From Niallia sp. FSL W8-0635 (lineage in GTDB: Bacteria; Bacillota; Bacilli; Bacillales; Cytobacillaceae): a stretch of DNA of 64,000 nucleotides. Under the pieces are notes generated by a model. It did no database searches. It was not told where the DNA came from and worked only from the letters and a program-made list of their open reading frames with translations. Shown piece by piece: positions 39,439 to 54,598 of this stretch. The position numbers were made by a program, and so were the translations under genes. How positions within the stretch are numbered: position 1 is the stretch's first letter; every line of letters begins with the position of its first letter. The stretch spans positions 102,501 through 166,500 of the forward strand of contig NZ_JBBOYD010000001.1 of NCBI RefSeq assembly GCF_038007965.1, given 5' to 3'.

Positions 39439-39507
39439 TTGATTTTACCTTTTTAATGAAGTATAACTACTATGTAAGCAATAAAGCTGTGATGAATAAT
39501 CACAGCT
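39439..39507 (+). promoter_or_regulatory. tuf promoter candidate and leader hairpin
   Basis: TTGATT (39439-39444), a 17-bp spacer and TATAAC (39462-39467) form a likely promoter starting 3 bp after the fusA stop codon. A perfect 9-bp hairpin AGCTGTGAT / ATCACAGCT (39485-39507) follows without a T run. A separate tuf promoter in this position is known in B. subtilis. Confidence 0.55.
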
Positions 39508-39553
39508 CTATAAAAATACTTAATTTTTTACAAATCAAAGGAGGATTTTCCTA

Positions 39554-40741
39554 ATGGCAAAAGCTAAATACGATCGTTCTAAGCCCCATGTAAATATCGG
39601 AACTATTGGTCACGTTGACCATGGTAAAACTACATTAACAGCTGCTATCACAACTGTACTTTCAAAAGTCGGTGGTGGTGAAGCACGCGGTTATGATCAA
39701 ATCGACGCTGCTCCAGAAGAGCGTGAGCGTGGAATTACAATCTCAACTGCACACGTTGAGTATGAAACTGAAACTCGTCACTATGCACACGTTGACTGCC
39801 CAGGACATGCTGACTATGTTAAAAACATGATCACTGGAGCTGCTCAAATGGATGGCGGAATCTTAGTAGTGTCTGCTACTGATGGTCCTATGCCACAAAC
39901 TCGTGAGCACATCCTTCTTTCTCGTCAGGTTGGTGTACCTCACTTAGTAGTATTCTTAAACAAATGTGATATGGTTGATGATGAAGAATTATTAGAATTA
40001 GTAGAAATGGAAGTACGTGACCTATTAACAGAATATGAATTCCCTGGTGATGATATTCCTGTAATTAAAGGTTCTGCTCTTAAAGCTCTTGAAGGAGAAG
40101 CTGCTTGGGAAGAAAAAATCACTGAGCTTATGGCTGCAGTTGATGAGTATATCCCAACTCCAGCTCGTGACACTGATAAGCCATTCATGATGCCAGTTGA
40201 GGATGTATTCTCAATCACTGGTCGTGGTACAGTTGCTACAGGTCGTGTTGAACGTGGACAAGTTAAAGTTGGTGACGTTGTAGACATCATCGGTTTAGCT
40301 GAAGAGAAAAAATCAACTACTGTAACTGGTGTTGAAATGTTCCGTAAATTACTTGATTATGCAGAAGCTGGAGATAACATTGGTGCACTTCTTCGTGGGG
40401 TTGCTCGTGAAGATATCCAACGTGGTCAAGTATTAGCAAAACCAGGTACAATTACTCCTCACGTAAAATTCAAAGCAGAAGTTTACGTATTATCAAAAGA
40501 AGAAGGTGGACGTCATACTCCATTCTTCACAAACTACCGTCCTCAGTTCTACTTCCGTACAACTGATGTAACTGGTATTTGTAACTTACCTGAAGGCGTA
40601 GAAATGGTTATGCCTGGCGACAACATCGAAATGGATGTTGAATTAATTTCTTCTATCGCTATCGAAGAAGGAACTAAATTCTCTATCCGTGAAGGTGGCC
40701 GTACAGTAGGCGCTGGTGTAGTTGCTACTATCGTTGAGTAA
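39554..40741 (+). CDS. tuf: Elongation factor Tu
   Basis: 395-residue GTPase delivering aminoacyl-tRNA. P-loop GHVDHGKT at residues 19-26, DCPGHADY and NKCDMVDD follow. Shine-Dalgarno AAAGGAGG. Followed by a strong terminator. Confidence 0.98.
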   Translation: MAKAKYDRSKPHVNIGTIGHVDHGKTTLTAAITTVLSKVGGGEARGYDQIDAAPEERERGITISTAHVEYETETRHYAHVDCPGHADYVKNMITGAAQMDGGILVVSATDGPMPQTREHILLSRQVGVPHLVVFLNKCDMVDDEELLELVEMEVRDLLTEYEFPGDDIPVIKGSALKALEGEAAWEEKITELMAAVDEYIPTPARDTDKPFMMPVEDVFSITGRGTVATGRVERGQVKVGDVVDIIGLAEEKKSTTVTGVEMFRKLLDYAEAGDNIGALLRGVAREDIQRGQVLAKPGTITPHVKFKAEVYVLSKEEGGRHTPFFTNYRPQFYFRTTDVTGICNLPEGVEMVMPGDNIEMDVELISSIAIEEGTKFSIREGGRTVGAGVVATIVE

Positions 40742-40755
40742 TAACTTTTTTAAAA

Positions 40756-40784
40756 AAACAAGCTGATTCGTCAGCTTGTTTTTT
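40756..40784 (+). terminator. Terminator after tuf
   Basis: Stem AAACAAGCTGA (40756-40766) with TCAGCTTGTTT (40771-40781) around a TTCG tetraloop, followed by T residues. It ends the str operon. Confidence 0.93.
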
Positions 40785-41037
40785 GTTTGCAGCAATCCTA
40801 TAAAGTTATATGTAGGAAATCGGATTGCGTACGCAAGAAATAGATAAGTCGATTAGGTTTAAAGAGTATAGAGATCAGTTATAATAGTTAGAGTTATTTA
40901 ATATAGAAGATAAGAGATTTCCAACATCTTACTATATAATCTACAATCCATTTTTGTTAGAATAAAAAAGTCGTATTAATAGATGAGTTCAATCAAATTA
41001 TCGTTAGTATTTAATTGACTGACTATTATACATTGGG
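40785..41037. other. AT-rich spacer between tuf and the S10 promoters
   Basis: No coding frame, RNA gene or repeat that I can recognise. A lone TATAAT occurs near 40880 without a convincing -35. Confidence 0.5.
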
Positions 41038-41136
41038 TTGAAATATCATGACAGTATATGTATAATAATCTGAGTGTACTAAAACGAAAGAAAAATAATA
41101 ATTGTTGTTGCTTTTCTAGGCGTTTTTATGTATAAT
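41038..41136 (+). promoter_or_regulatory. Tandem promoters of the S10-spc-alpha block
   Basis: First promoter: TTGAAA (41038-41043), 17 bp, TATAAT (41061-41066). Second: TTGCTT (41108-41113), 17 bp, TATAAT (41131-41136). Two promoters upstream of rpsJ have been reported for B. subtilis, in agreement with this layout. Confidence 0.8.
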
Positions 41137-41143
41137 AAACAAT

Positions 41144-41576
<433 letters not shown>

Positions 41577-41615
41577 TTGAAATAAACATTTAAACTATCA
41601 GGAGGTGTGACTTAA

Positions 41616-42242
41616 ATGACCAAAGGAATCTTAGGAAGAAAAGTAGGTATGACTCAAGTATTCGCTGAAAACGGCAACCTTATCCCTGTAACAGTAGTTG
41701 AAGCTGCTGAGAACATTGTTCTTCAAACTAAAACTGTCGAAGCTGATGGCTACACTGCAGTTCAAATCGGTTTTGAAAACAAACGTGAAAAGCTAGCTAA
41801 CAAACCTGAACAAGGACACGTTGCTAAAGCAAGTACTGCTCCTAAGCGCTTCATTCGTGAATTCAGAGATGTTAGCGTGGAAGAGTACGAAGTTGGTCAA
41901 GAAGTCAATGTAAGTATTTTCGCTGAAGGCGATGTAGTAGATGTAACAGGTATTTCTAAAGGGAAAGGTTTCCAAGGTTCAATTAAGCGCCATGGACAAT
42001 CTCGTGGACCAATGGCCCATGGATCTCGTTATCATCGTCGTCCAGGTTCAATGGGACCTGTAGCACCAAACCGTGTATTTAAAGGGAAAGCATTACCTGG
42101 TCGTATGGGTGGAGAACAAATTACTGTTCAAAATTTAGAGATCGTTAAAGTAGATGCAGAACGCAATCTTCTATTAATTAAGGGTAACGTACCTGGAGCT
42201 AGAAAAGCATTATTAAAAATTAAAACTGCTGTTAAAGCATAA
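41616..42242 (+). CDS. rplC: Ribosomal protein L3
   Basis: 208 residues. Early-assembly 50S protein reaching the peptidyl-transferase centre. [12 protein letters not shown] at the start and the central [13 protein letters not shown] loop are typical. Strong Shine-Dalgarno AGGAGGTG. Confidence 0.97.
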   Translation: MTKGILGRKVGMTQVFAENGNLIPVTVVEAAENIVLQTKTVEADGYTAVQIGFENKREKLANKPEQGHVAKASTAPKRFIREFRDVSVEEYEVGQEVNVSIFAEGDVVDVTGISKGKGFQGSIKRHGQSRGPMAHGSRYHRRPGSMGPVAPNRVFKGKALPGRMGGEQITVQNLEIVKVDAERNLLLIKGNVPGARKALLKIKTAVKA

Positions 42243-42270
42243 TTATTAATCTGGAAAGGAGGAAATAAGA

Positions 42271-42894
42271 ATGCCTAAAGTTGCATTATTCAACCAAGAC
42301 GGTACACAAGCTGGAGATATCGAATTAAACGAATCTGTATTTGGTATCGAGCCTAACAAACATGTTTTATTTGAAGCAGTTGTTATGCAAAGAGCTTCTT
42401 TACGTCAAGGAACTCATAAAACTAAAATTCGTTCTGAGGTTGCAGGTGGTGGACGTAAGCCATGGCGCCAAAAAGGTACAGGACGTGCACGTCAAGGATC
42501 TATCAGATCTCCACAATGGCGTGGTGGTGGAACAGTATTTGGACCAGTTCCACGTAGCTATAGCTACAAATTACCTAAGAAAGTTCGTAGATTAGCAATT
42601 AAATCTGCACTATCTACTAAAGTATTAGAAGAAAATATTTTAGTATTACAAAACCTTGCTTTTGATGCACCTAAAACAAAAGATTTTAAAGCGGTACTAG
42701 GTAATCTTTCTGTTGAGAAGAAAGCGTTAATCGTTACAGCTGACCTTGATGAAAACGTAGCATTATCTGCTCGCAACATTCCGGGTGTAACTGTTGTTAC
42801 TGCTACTGGTATTACAGTTTTAGATGTTTTAAACCATGATAAATTAATCATGACAAAAGCAGCGGTTGAAAAAGTAGAGGAGGTGCTTGCATAA
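42271..42894 (+). CDS. rplD: Ribosomal protein L4
   Basis: 207 residues. The extended loop lining the exit tunnel ([19 protein letters not shown]) is intact. It overlaps rplW by 1 nt. Confidence 0.97.
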   Translation: MPKVALFNQDGTQAGDIELNESVFGIEPNKHVLFEAVVMQRASLRQGTHKTKIRSEVAGGGRKPWRQKGTGRARQGSIRSPQWRGGGTVFGPVPRSYSYKLPKKVRRLAIKSALSTKVLEENILVLQNLAFDAPKTKDFKAVLGNLSVEKKALIVTADLDENVALSARNIPGVTVVTATGITVLDVLNHDKLIMTKAAVEKVEEVLA

Positions 42895-43178
42895 TGGATG
42901 CACGCGATACGATTAAGCGCCCCGTTATCACTGAACGTTCTACTGATTTAATGGTTGATAAAAAATATACGTTTGAAGTTGATGTAAGAGCTAATAAAAC
43001 TCAAGTTAAAGATGCTGTTGAAGAAATCTTTGGCGTAAAAGTTGAAAAAGTTAACATCATGAACTACAAAGGTAAGTTCAAGCGTATGGGACGTTTCGTA
43101 GGATATACAAATAAACGTCGTAAGGCAATTGTTAAATTAACAGCTGACAGCAAAGAAATCGAATTCTTTGAAGCTTAA
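42894..43178 (+). CDS. rplW: Ribosomal protein L23
   Basis: 94 residues. Tunnel-exit protein that docks SRP and trigger factor. Starts in the TAATG overlap with rplD; the AGGAGGTG ribosome binding site lies inside rplD. Confidence 0.97.
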   Translation: MDARDTIKRPVITERSTDLMVDKKYTFEVDVRANKTQVKDAVEEIFGVKVEKVNIMNYKGKFKRMGRFVGYTNKRRKAIVKLTADSKEIEFFEA

Positions 43179-43184
43179 TAATAA

Positions 43185-44039
<855 letters not shown>

Positions 44040-44099
44040 CGGGGTTGAACTACGGTTCAATGATAGAACCGTAGAACAATCACGAAGGGAGGTTCCATT

Positions 44100-44378
44100 A
44101 TGGGGCGCAGCTTAAAAAAAGGACCTTTTGTTGATGATCATTTACTAACAAAGATCGAAAAACTAAGTGATAGTGATAAGAAGCAAGTTGTTAAAACTTG
44201 GTCTCGTCGTTCTACGATCTTCCCACAATTCATCGGTCAAACAATCGCTGTTTATGATGGTCGTAAACATGTTCCAGTTTATGTTACTGAAGACATGGTA
44301 GGTCACAAACTTGGAGAATTTGCTCCAACTCGTACTTACAAAGGTCATGCAAGTGACGATAAGAAAACAAGACGTTAA
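44100..44378 (+). CDS. rpsS: Ribosomal protein S19
   Basis: 92 residues. 30S head protein. The start [14 protein letters not shown] and [11 protein letters not shown] are typical. The 60-nt gap after rplB contains a small GGTTCAAT/ATAGAACC dyad. Confidence 0.97.
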   Translation: MGRSLKKGPFVDDHLLTKIEKLSDSDKKQVVKTWSRRSTIFPQFIGQTIAVYDGRKHVPVYVTEDMVGHKLGEFAPTRTYKGHASDDKKTRR

Positions 44379-44396
44379 TGAGAGGAGGGCATTCCT

Positions 44397-44738
44397 ATGC
44401 AAGCAAAAGCTGTTGCAAATACAGTTCGTATTGCTCCTCGTAAAGCTCGTTTAGTCGTAGATTTAATTCGAGGAAAGCAAGTTGGTGAAGCGGTAGCTAT
44501 TTTGAAGTTAACTCCAAAAGCAGTTTCTCCAATCATAGAGAAAGTTTTAAAATCTGCTGTTGCTAATGCAGAGCATAACTACGAAATGGATATTAATAAC
44601 CTAGTGGTTGAACAGGCATACGTTAATGAGGGACCAACTCTAAAGAGATTCCGTCCACGTGCACAAGGTCGTGCAAGTCAAATCAACAAACGTACTAGCC
44701 ACATCACTATCGTTGTATCAGAAAAGAAGGAGGGGTAA
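44397..44738 (+). CDS. rplV: Ribosomal protein L22
   Basis: 113 residues. Exit-tunnel protein with the beta-hairpin loop [13 protein letters not shown]; no loop insertion or deletion of the kind linked to macrolide resistance is apparent by eye. Confidence 0.97.
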   Translation: MQAKAVANTVRIAPRKARLVVDLIRGKQVGEAVAILKLTPKAVSPIIEKVLKSAVANAEHNYEMDINNLVVEQAYVNEGPTLKRFRPRAQGRASQINKRTSHITIVVSEKKEG

Positions 44739-44741
44739 TTA

Positions 44742-46027
<1,286 letters not shown>

Positions 46028-46047
46028 GTTGAGAGGAGGTTCGTAGA

Positions 46048-46311
46048 ATGAGCGAACGCAATCAACGCAAAGTCTATACTGGTCGTGTTGTATCTGATAA
46101 AATGGATAAAACCATTTCAGTTGTTGTAGAAACATACAAAAAACACTCTTTATATGGCAAACGCGTGAAATACTCTAAGAAGTATAAAGCTCATGATGAG
46201 CAAAACACAGCAAAAATTGGCGATGTAGTCCGCATCATGGAAACACGTCCATTATCAGCTACAAAACGTTTCCGTCTTGTAGAAGTAGTAGAAAAAGCAG
46301 TTATTATATAA
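46048..46311 (+). CDS. rpsQ: Ribosomal protein S17
   Basis: 87 residues with an OB fold. [14 protein letters not shown] and [15 protein letters not shown] are family signatures. Shine-Dalgarno GAGGAGG. Confidence 0.97.
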   Translation: MSERNQRKVYTGRVVSDKMDKTISVVVETYKKHSLYGKRVKYSKKYKAHDEQNTAKIGDVVRIMETRPLSATKRFRLVEVVEKAVII

Positions 46312-46325
46312 TTGTTCGGAATTAA

Positions 46326-46718
<393 letters not shown>

Positions 46719-46754
46719 TATAAATTTTAATTGCCTTTAAGGAGGTGCGAACAG

Positions 46755-47066
46755 ATGCATGTTAAAAAAGGTGACAAAGTAATGGTCATCTCTGGTAAGG
46801 ATAAAGGCAAAACAGGTGTTGTTCTTGCTTCATTCCCTAAGAAAGATCGCGTGATCGTCGAAGGAATTAATATTGTTAAGAAGCACTCTAAGCCATCCCA
46901 ATTGAATCCACAAGGTGGAATCAACGACCAGGAAGCTGCTATTCATGTATCCAACGTTATGCCTATCGATCCTAAAACTGGTGAACCTACTCGTGTAGGT
47001 ACAAAAACTGTTGAAGGAAAAAAAGTACGCGTAGCGAAAAAATCCGGTGAAATTCTAGATAAATAG
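46755..47066 (+). CDS. rplX: Ribosomal protein L24
   Basis: 103 residues with a KOW motif ([18 protein letters not shown]). Start ATG 46755 follows AAGGAGGTG; an upstream in-frame ATG (46731) precedes the ribosome binding site and is rejected. Confidence 0.96.
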   Translation: MHVKKGDKVMVISGKDKGKTGVVLASFPKKDRVIVEGINIVKKHSKPSQLNPQGGINDQEAAIHVSNVMPIDPKTGEPTRVGTKTVEGKKVRVAKKSGEILDK

Positions 47067-47091
47067 TACAAGAAGAAGGGAGGTACAATGA

Positions 47092-47631
47092 ATGAACCGC
47101 CTAAAAGAAAAATTTGTTAAAGAAACTACTCCTGCTCTTATGAGCAAGTTCAATTATAAATCAGTTATGGAAGTTCCAAGACTGGAAAAAATCGTTGTTA
47201 ACATGGGTGTTGGTGATGCTGTAGCAAACGCGAAAGCATTAGATGTTGCTGTTGAAGAATTAGCACTAATTACTGGTCAAAAACCATTAATCACTCGTGC
47301 AAAAAAATCAATTGCAGGTTTCCGTCTACGTGAAGGAATGCCAATCGGAGCAAAAGTTACTCTTCGTGGAGAACGCATGTATCAATTCATTGATAAACTT
47401 GTATCTGTTTCTCTTCCACGTGTACGTGACTTCCGTGGTATATCTAAAAAGTCATTTGACGGTCGCGGTAACTACACTTTAGGTGTAAAAGAACAATTAA
47501 TTTTCCCTGAGATTGATTACGATAAAGTAAACAAAGTAAGAGGAATGGACATTGTTATCGTTACAACTGCAAAAACAGATGAAGAAGCTCGTGAACTGTT
47601 AACTCAATTTGGAATGCCGTTCCAAAAGTAA
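47092..47631 (+). CDS. rplE: Ribosomal protein L5
   Basis: 179 residues. It binds 5S rRNA and the P-site tRNA. The central [18 protein letters not shown] is conserved. Confidence 0.97.
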   Translation: MNRLKEKFVKETTPALMSKFNYKSVMEVPRLEKIVVNMGVGDAVANAKALDVAVEELALITGQKPLITRAKKSIAGFRLREGMPIGAKVTLRGERMYQFIDKLVSVSLPRVRDFRGISKKSFDGRGNYTLGVKEQLIFPEIDYDKVNKVRGMDIVIVTTAKTDEEARELLTQFGMPFQK

Positions 47632-47638
47632 TCTCTAA

Positions 47639-47839
<201 letters not shown>

Positions 47840-47869
47840 AACCCGATATTGGGAAGGAGGTAAATACAA

Positions 47870-48268
47870 ATGGTTATGACAGATCCAATTGCAGATTTGC
47901 TTACAAGAATCCGTAATGCGAATATGGTTCGTCACGAAAAATTAGAAGTTCCTGCTTCTAACATCAAAAAAGAGATCGCTGAAATCTTAAAGCGTGAAGG
48001 TTTTGTACGTGATGTTGAATATATCGAAGACAACAAACAAGGTATTATCCGCATTTTCTTAAAATACGGTTCAAGCAACGAGCGTGTAATTACTGGACTT
48101 AAAAGAATTAGTAAACCAGGTCTTCGTGTATATGCGAAAGCAACAGAAGTACCTCGTGTATTAAATGGTCTTGGAGTTGCATTAGTTTCTACTTCTCAAG
48201 GAGTACTTACTGATAAAGAAGCTCGTGCGAAACAAGTTGGCGGAGAAGTATTAGCATACGTTTGGTAA
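47870..48268 (+). CDS. rpsH: Ribosomal protein S8
   Basis: 132 residues. Binds 16S helix 21 and is an early assembly protein. [16 protein letters not shown] at the start and the [14 protein letters not shown] loop are typical. Confidence 0.97.
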   Translation: MVMTDPIADLLTRIRNANMVRHEKLEVPASNIKKEIAEILKREGFVRDVEYIEDNKQGIIRIFLKYGSSNERVITGLKRISKPGLRVYAKATEVPRVLNGLGVALVSTSQGVLTDKEARAKQVGGEVLAYVW

Positions 48269-48299
48269 TAATAGGTTTAATGAATGGAGGTGCAACTAA

Positions 48300-48836
48300 A
48301 TGTCTCGTGTAGGTAAAAAACCAATCGAAGTACCAGCAGGCGTTACAGTTTCAATGGATAACAGTACTGTAACGGTGAAAGGTCCTAAAGGTGAATTAAC
48401 TCGTACTTTTAATTCTGATATTACAATCAGCTTGGAAGAAAACGTGATTAATGTAACTCGTCCTTCTGATTCGAAGGAACATCGTGCATTACATGGAACA
48501 ACTCGTGCATTGTTAGCTAACATGGTTGAGGGTGTTTCAAAAGGCTTTGAAAGAGGTCTTGAATTAATCGGTGTCGGTTACCGTGCTCAAAAACAAGGAA
48601 GCAAGCTTGTTTTGAACGTAGGTTACTCTCATCCAGTAGAAATCGAACCAGAAGCTGGTATCGAAATCGAAGTACCATCTGCTACGAAAGTAGTTGTTAA
48701 AGGTACTAGTAAAGAACGTGTGGGAGCACTAGCTGCTAACATTCGTGACGTTCGCCCACCAGAACCTTATAAAGGTAAAGGTATCCGTTATGAAGGCGAA
48801 TATGTACGTAGAAAAGAAGGTAAAACTGGTAAGTAA
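48300..48836 (+). CDS. rplF: Ribosomal protein L6
   Basis: 178 residues, two related domains. The C-terminal [16 protein letters not shown] motif near the sarcin-ricin loop is intact. Confidence 0.97.
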   Translation: MSRVGKKPIEVPAGVTVSMDNSTVTVKGPKGELTRTFNSDITISLEENVINVTRPSDSKEHRALHGTTRALLANMVEGVSKGFERGLELIGVGYRAQKQGSKLVLNVGYSHPVEIEPEAGIEIEVPSATKVVVKGTSKERVGALAANIRDVRPPEPYKGKGIRYEGEYVRRKEGKTGK

Positions 48837-48868
48837 TGCCGCATAGGTAAACGAAAGGAGTGACCTAA

Positions 48869-49231
48869 ATGATTACGAAGGCTGATAAAAATCAAGTCCG
48901 TAGAAAAAGACACGCACGTGTGCGTTCTAAACTTAGCGGAACTGAAGCTCGTCCTCGTTTAAATGTGTTCCGTTCAAACAAACACATTTACGCTCAATTA
49001 ATTGATGATGTTAACGGTGTAACAATCGCAAGTGCATCTTCTTTAGATAATGAGCTTAACCTTGAATCTACTGGTAATTTAGAAGCTGCAGTTAAGATCG
49101 GTGAATTAGTAGCTAAACGTGCTGTAGAAAAAGGAATTAAATCAGTAGTATTTGACCGCGGAGGATATTTATATCATGGTCGCGTTAAAGCTTTAGCTGA
49201 TGCTGCTCGTGAGAACGGCCTAGAATTTTAA
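48869..49231 (+). CDS. rplR: Ribosomal protein L18
   Basis: 120 residues. It binds 5S rRNA together with L5. [16 protein letters not shown] and [17 protein letters not shown] are diagnostic. Confidence 0.97.
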   Translation: MITKADKNQVRRKRHARVRSKLSGTEARPRLNVFRSNKHIYAQLIDDVNGVTIASASSLDNELNLESTGNLEAAVKIGELVAKRAVEKGIKSVVFDRGGYLYHGRVKALADAARENGLEF

Positions 49232-49234
49232 TAG

Positions 49235-49756
<522 letters not shown>

Positions 49757-49769
49757 GGAGGGAAATTAG

Positions 49770-49952
49770 ATGGCAAACAAACTGGAAATTACCCTCACTA
49801 AAAGCGTAATTGGTCGTCCGCAAGACCAACGCGAAACAGTTAAAGCTTTAGGATTACGTAAGGTAAATCAAACAGTTGTTCAGCAAGATAATGCTGCTAT
49901 TCGCGGTATGATCAATAAAGTATCACATCTTGTAACTGTATCAGAAAACTAA
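49770..49952 (+). CDS. rpmD: Ribosomal protein L30
   Basis: 60 residues. [29 protein letters not shown] core matches the bacterial family. Shine-Dalgarno AAGGAGGG. Confidence 0.96.
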   Translation: MANKLEITLTKSVIGRPQDQRETVKALGLRKVNQTVVQQDNAAIRGMINKVSHLVTVSEN

Positions 49953-49984
49953 AAATCATTCTTCTTCAATAAGGAGGTGCCAAA

Positions 49985-50425
49985 ATGAAACTTCATGAAT
50001 TAAAACCTGCAGAAGGTTCTCGTCAAGAACGTAAACGCAAAGGGCGCGGTATCGGTTCAGGTAATGGTAAAACTGCTGGTAAAGGTCATAAAGGTCAAAA
50101 CGCACGTTCAGGTGGGGGTGTGAGACCAGGATTCGAAGGTGGTCAAACTCCTTTATTCCGTCGTTTACCAAAACGTGGTTTTACTAATATCAACCGTAAA
50201 GAATACGCTATTGTTAATTTAGATACTCTAAATCGCTTTGAAGATGGAACGGAAGTAACTCCAGAACTTCTTATCGAAACAGGAGTAGTTAGTAACGAGA
50301 GAGCAGGAATCAAAATTCTTGCAAAAGGCAACGTAGAGAAAAAGCTTACTGTTAAAGCTCATAAATTCTCCTCTGCTGCTAAGGAAGCTATTGAAGCTGC
50401 CGGCGGTCAAACAGAGGTGATCTGA
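49985..50425 (+). CDS. rplO: Ribosomal protein L15
   Basis: 146 residues. Basic N-terminal extension ([19 protein letters not shown]) threads into 23S rRNA. Its TGA overlaps the secY ATG by 1 nt. Confidence 0.97.
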   Translation: MKLHELKPAEGSRQERKRKGRGIGSGNGKTAGKGHKGQNARSGGGVRPGFEGGQTPLFRRLPKRGFTNINRKEYAIVNLDTLNRFEDGTEVTPELLIETGVVSNERAGIKILAKGNVEKKLTVKAHKFSSAAKEAIEAAGGQTEVI

Positions 50426-51720
50426 TGTTTCAGACAATCTCCAATTTTATGCGCGTGGGTGAAATAAGACGAAAAATCATATTCACCCTATTAATGTTGA
50501 TTATATTTCGCTTAGGTACATTTATTCCTGTACCTTATGTAAATGCAGACTTCTTAAAAGCACAAGATGCTTTTAGTGCCTTCGGAATTTTAAATACTTT
50601 CGGTGGTGGGGCACTACAAAACTTTTCTATTCTTGCAATGGGGATCATGCCTTATATTACAGCGTCCATTATTGTAAGCTTATTACAAATGGATGTTGTT
50701 CCAAAATTTACGGAATGGTCAAAGCAGGGTGAGGCTGGACGTAGAAAGTTAACGCAATTTACGCGTTACTTTACAATCGTTCTAGCTCTTATCCAAGGTT
50801 TTGGTATGTCTTACGGTTTTAATAATCTTGCAGGTGGTGCATTGATTACAAAACCTGGATTTTCGTCATACTTAGTTATTTCAATTGTATTAACAGCTGG
50901 AACAGCCTTTTTAATGTGGTTAGGAGAACTAATTACTTCTAAAGGTGTTGGTAATGGTATTTCTATTATCATCTTTGCTGGTATTGCTGCAGGAATTCCT
51001 TCTATGGCCAATCAAATCTATGCACAGCAGTTTGACAACCCAGGAGATCAATTATTCCTTAATATTGTAAAGCTAGCTTTAATTATTATTGCTGTCGTTG
51101 CAATTGTTGTTGGGGTAATTTTTATCCAGCAAGCTCTTAGAAAGATACCTATTCAATATGCAAAAAGAATGGTAAATGGAAATAGCAGCGCAGGTGGTCA
51201 ATCAACTCATTTACCGTTGAAAGTTAACTCTGCTGGTGTTATTCCAGTTATCTTTGCAGTTTCCTTCTTGGTAACTCCAAGAACAATTGCATCATTCTTA
51301 CCGCAAAATGACGTTACTTCCTGGATACAAAGAGTATTTGATTATACTCATCCAATAGGAATGATTATATATACAGTATTAATTATTGCGTTTACTTATT
51401 TCTATGCTTTTATTCAGGTAAACCCAGAACAAGTTTCTGAAAACCTGAAAAAACAAGGTGGATATATCCCAGGTATTCGTCCTGGTAAAAGTACGCAAGA
51501 TTATTTGTCACGTGTTCTATCTCGTTTGACATTGGTTGGAGCTCTATTCTTAGCTGTTATTGCTATACTGCCTGTATTTTTTATAAATATTGCAGGGCTT
51601 CCACAATCTGCACAGATTGGTGGAACAAGTATCATAATTGTAGTTGGGGTTGCATTGGAAACGATGAAACAATTAGAGTCTCAATTAGTTAAACGACACT
51701 ATAAAGGTTTTATTAAATAA
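50425..51720 (+). CDS. secY: SecY, protein translocase channel subunit
   Basis: 431 residues with ten predicted membrane spans. It forms the translocation pore with SecE (23863-24045). Conserved cytoplasmic loops include the segment before the GNSSAGGQ region and PGIRPGKST. Coupled to rplO by a TGATG overlap. Confidence 0.97.
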   Translation: MFQTISNFMRVGEIRRKIIFTLLMLIIFRLGTFIPVPYVNADFLKAQDAFSAFGILNTFGGGALQNFSILAMGIMPYITASIIVSLLQMDVVPKFTEWSKQGEAGRRKLTQFTRYFTIVLALIQGFGMSYGFNNLAGGALITKPGFSSYLVISIVLTAGTAFLMWLGELITSKGVGNGISIIIFAGIAAGIPSMANQIYAQQFDNPGDQLFLNIVKLALIIIAVVAIVVGVIFIQQALRKIPIQYAKRMVNGNSSAGGQSTHLPLKVNSAGVIPVIFAVSFLVTPRTIASFLPQNDVTSWIQRVFDYTHPIGMIIYTVLIIAFTYFYAFIQVNPEQVSENLKKQGGYIPGIRPGKSTQDYLSRVLSRLTLVGALFLAVIAILPVFFINIAGLPQSAQIGGTSIIIVVGVALETMKQLESQLVKRHYKGFIK

Positions 51721-51769
51721 TATAATTTAGGGGACATTAGTCCCTTGAATTTTATGTAAGAGAACTTGA

Positions 51770-52432
<663 letters not shown>

Positions 52433-52489
52433 GAGTGACTTTTGCTTGGACTAATCTGTTATCTAGCATGGACATAAATCAGAGATAAT

Positions 52490-52865
52490 AAATAGAAGAA
52501 TTGGGATGAAATGGCTGAGGAGTTTATTCCTAAACATGATGCATTTCCTTTTTTCAAAAGGTATAATAATTTTCATGGTTATATCTGTAACAAAAAAAGC
52601 ATAACCGTGTTATTTTGACATGTTTATCTTCGTTAAAAGATTAATCAATTTAGATAATTGGTGCAGAGTATTTTGGATTTCATGGTAACTCCGCTTAAAT
52701 TGCTTTTTTATCTAGTAGTGAAGAAGGTAATGTAACTATTATTCTTTCTATTATGACGATTGGTATTAGACCAGGTGTGCAGTTGTCGAACGCTCTACGA
52801 AATCCTGTAATACGAAATCTATGTGGCTTTTCAAGTGAAAAGAGTATGTAGGGAATGATTTAAGG
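52490..52865 (+). pseudogene. map: Decayed map (methionine aminopeptidase) remnant
   Basis: No intact gene lies between adk and infA, but translation shows pieces of Map in order. At 52496-52609 a frame reads DEMAEEFIPKH then FKRYNNFHGYIC, matching the family's AExFIxK and FKGYNGFxGSIC. At 52657-52695 IGAEYFGFHGNSA matches IGAKYNGYHGDSA, with the metal-binding Asp changed to Asn and a stop straight after. At 52758-52795 IGIRPGVQLSN matches the KPGVRLSN region, and 52842-52862 gives EYVGNDL in another frame. At least two frameshifts and several stops are present, and the N-terminus is deleted. The C-terminal third is not recognisable. Confidence 0.8.
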
Positions 52866-53059
52866 CTAAACTCTTGAAGGATGAATTTTTCTTGAAATAG
52901 TCTTTACGTTACATGCGTACTTCTGTACGAAAAGACACACGTTGTTGATAGAAAGTTCGTAATCAGAGGAAAGATTATTTCTTTTCCAATAATGGATGAT
53001 CTAGCAATACTAAATTTAGTTGGTAACATTAAATTTTTCATTATTTCTTCCCTATTATT

Positions 53060-53225
53060 ATATTTTTATAATTAATAGCGGACGAAGTGCCTACTCTTAT
53101 GGTATAATCAATTAGTTGCAGTTTCATGCAGTTTTATTATATTATAGGAGCAGTTCAGAGTAGTTTAATGTGCACCGATCGTGTGACAAGAAGAGCTACG
53201 CTTTGCTATATTAGTTAAGATGGAT
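53060..53225 (+). pseudogene. Decayed KOW-domain protein gene remnant
   Basis: In many bacilli a small gene for a KOW-domain, L14E-like RNA-binding protein sits between map and infA. Here one frame reads LIAD at 53072-53083 and, still in phase, YYIIGAVQSSLMCTDRVT at 53135-53188, matching the family's YISxEVQNSLQETGRVT. After a frameshift ELRFAI (53193-53210) matches its KLRFAI. An in-frame stop lies between the first two pieces. Family sequence is recalled, not searched. Confidence 0.65.
53100..53108 (+). promoter_or_regulatory. Candidate infA promoter (extended -10)
   Basis: TGGTATAAT has the extended -10 form; no good -35 lies 17 bp upstream. It lies inside the KOW-gene remnant, about 150 bp before infA. 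It could supplement read-through from the spc operon. Confidence 0.4.
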
Positions 53226-53256
53226 CTCGTATTTTTTAGGAAAGGAGAGATATTCG

Positions 53257-53626
<370 letters not shown>

Positions 53627-53648
53627 TAACAAGGAGGTGCGCATATAG

Positions 53649-54014
53649 ATGGCACGTATTGCTGGTGTGGATATTCCACGTGAAAAACGTGTAGTAATAT
53701 CTTTAACATACATTTACGGTATTGGAAAAAATACTGCACAACAAGTATTAGCAGAAGCAGGTGTTTCTGAAGATACACGCGTTCGTGATTTAACAGAAGA
53801 TGAATTAAATAAAATTCGTGATATTATCGACCGTTTAAAAGTTGAAGGAGATCTACGTCGTGAGATTTCTCTAAACATTAAGCGTCTAATGGAAATTGGT
53901 TGTTACCGTGGTCTTCGTCACCGTCGTGGCTTACCAGTTCGCGGACAAAATACGAAAAACAACGCTCGTACACGCAAAGGTCCTCGTAAGACTGTAGCTA
54001 ATAAGAAAAAATAA
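53649..54014 (+). CDS. rpsM: Ribosomal protein S13
   Basis: 121 residues. 30S head protein with intersubunit bridges. [14 protein letters not shown] at the start and the basic C-terminal tail ([15 protein letters not shown]) are present. Confidence 0.97.
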   Translation: MARIAGVDIPREKRVVISLTYIYGIGKNTAQQVLAEAGVSEDTRVRDLTEDELNKIRDIIDRLKVEGDLRREISLNIKRLMEIGCYRGLRHRRGLPVRGQNTKNNARTRKGPRKTVANKKK

Positions 54015-54021
54015 TCGGTAA

Positions 54022-54426
<405 letters not shown>

Positions 54427-54431
54427 TTTTT

Positions 54432-54461
54432 CTGTATAAATTTTGTATCCTTGTCTATAAT
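54432..54461 (+). promoter_or_regulatory. Weak rpoA promoter candidate
   Basis: TATAAT at 54456-54461 with a poor -35 (CTGTAT, 54432, 18-bp spacing) in the 172-bp gap between rpsK and rpoA. A CGGTA/TACCG hairpin follows at 54551-54565. Position suggests extra transcription of rpoA-rplQ. Confidence 0.35.
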
Positions 54462-54598
54462 GGGATATGACTAAAACTTTTAGAACCCGTACAGATTTAT
54501 TAACTAACCCAGTTGTTGTGCACAAGCGGGAACGTAAACATGGGGAATTTCGGTAAACCATACCGAGGTTTCGACGTTTTGAAGGAGGGTATATCTTG

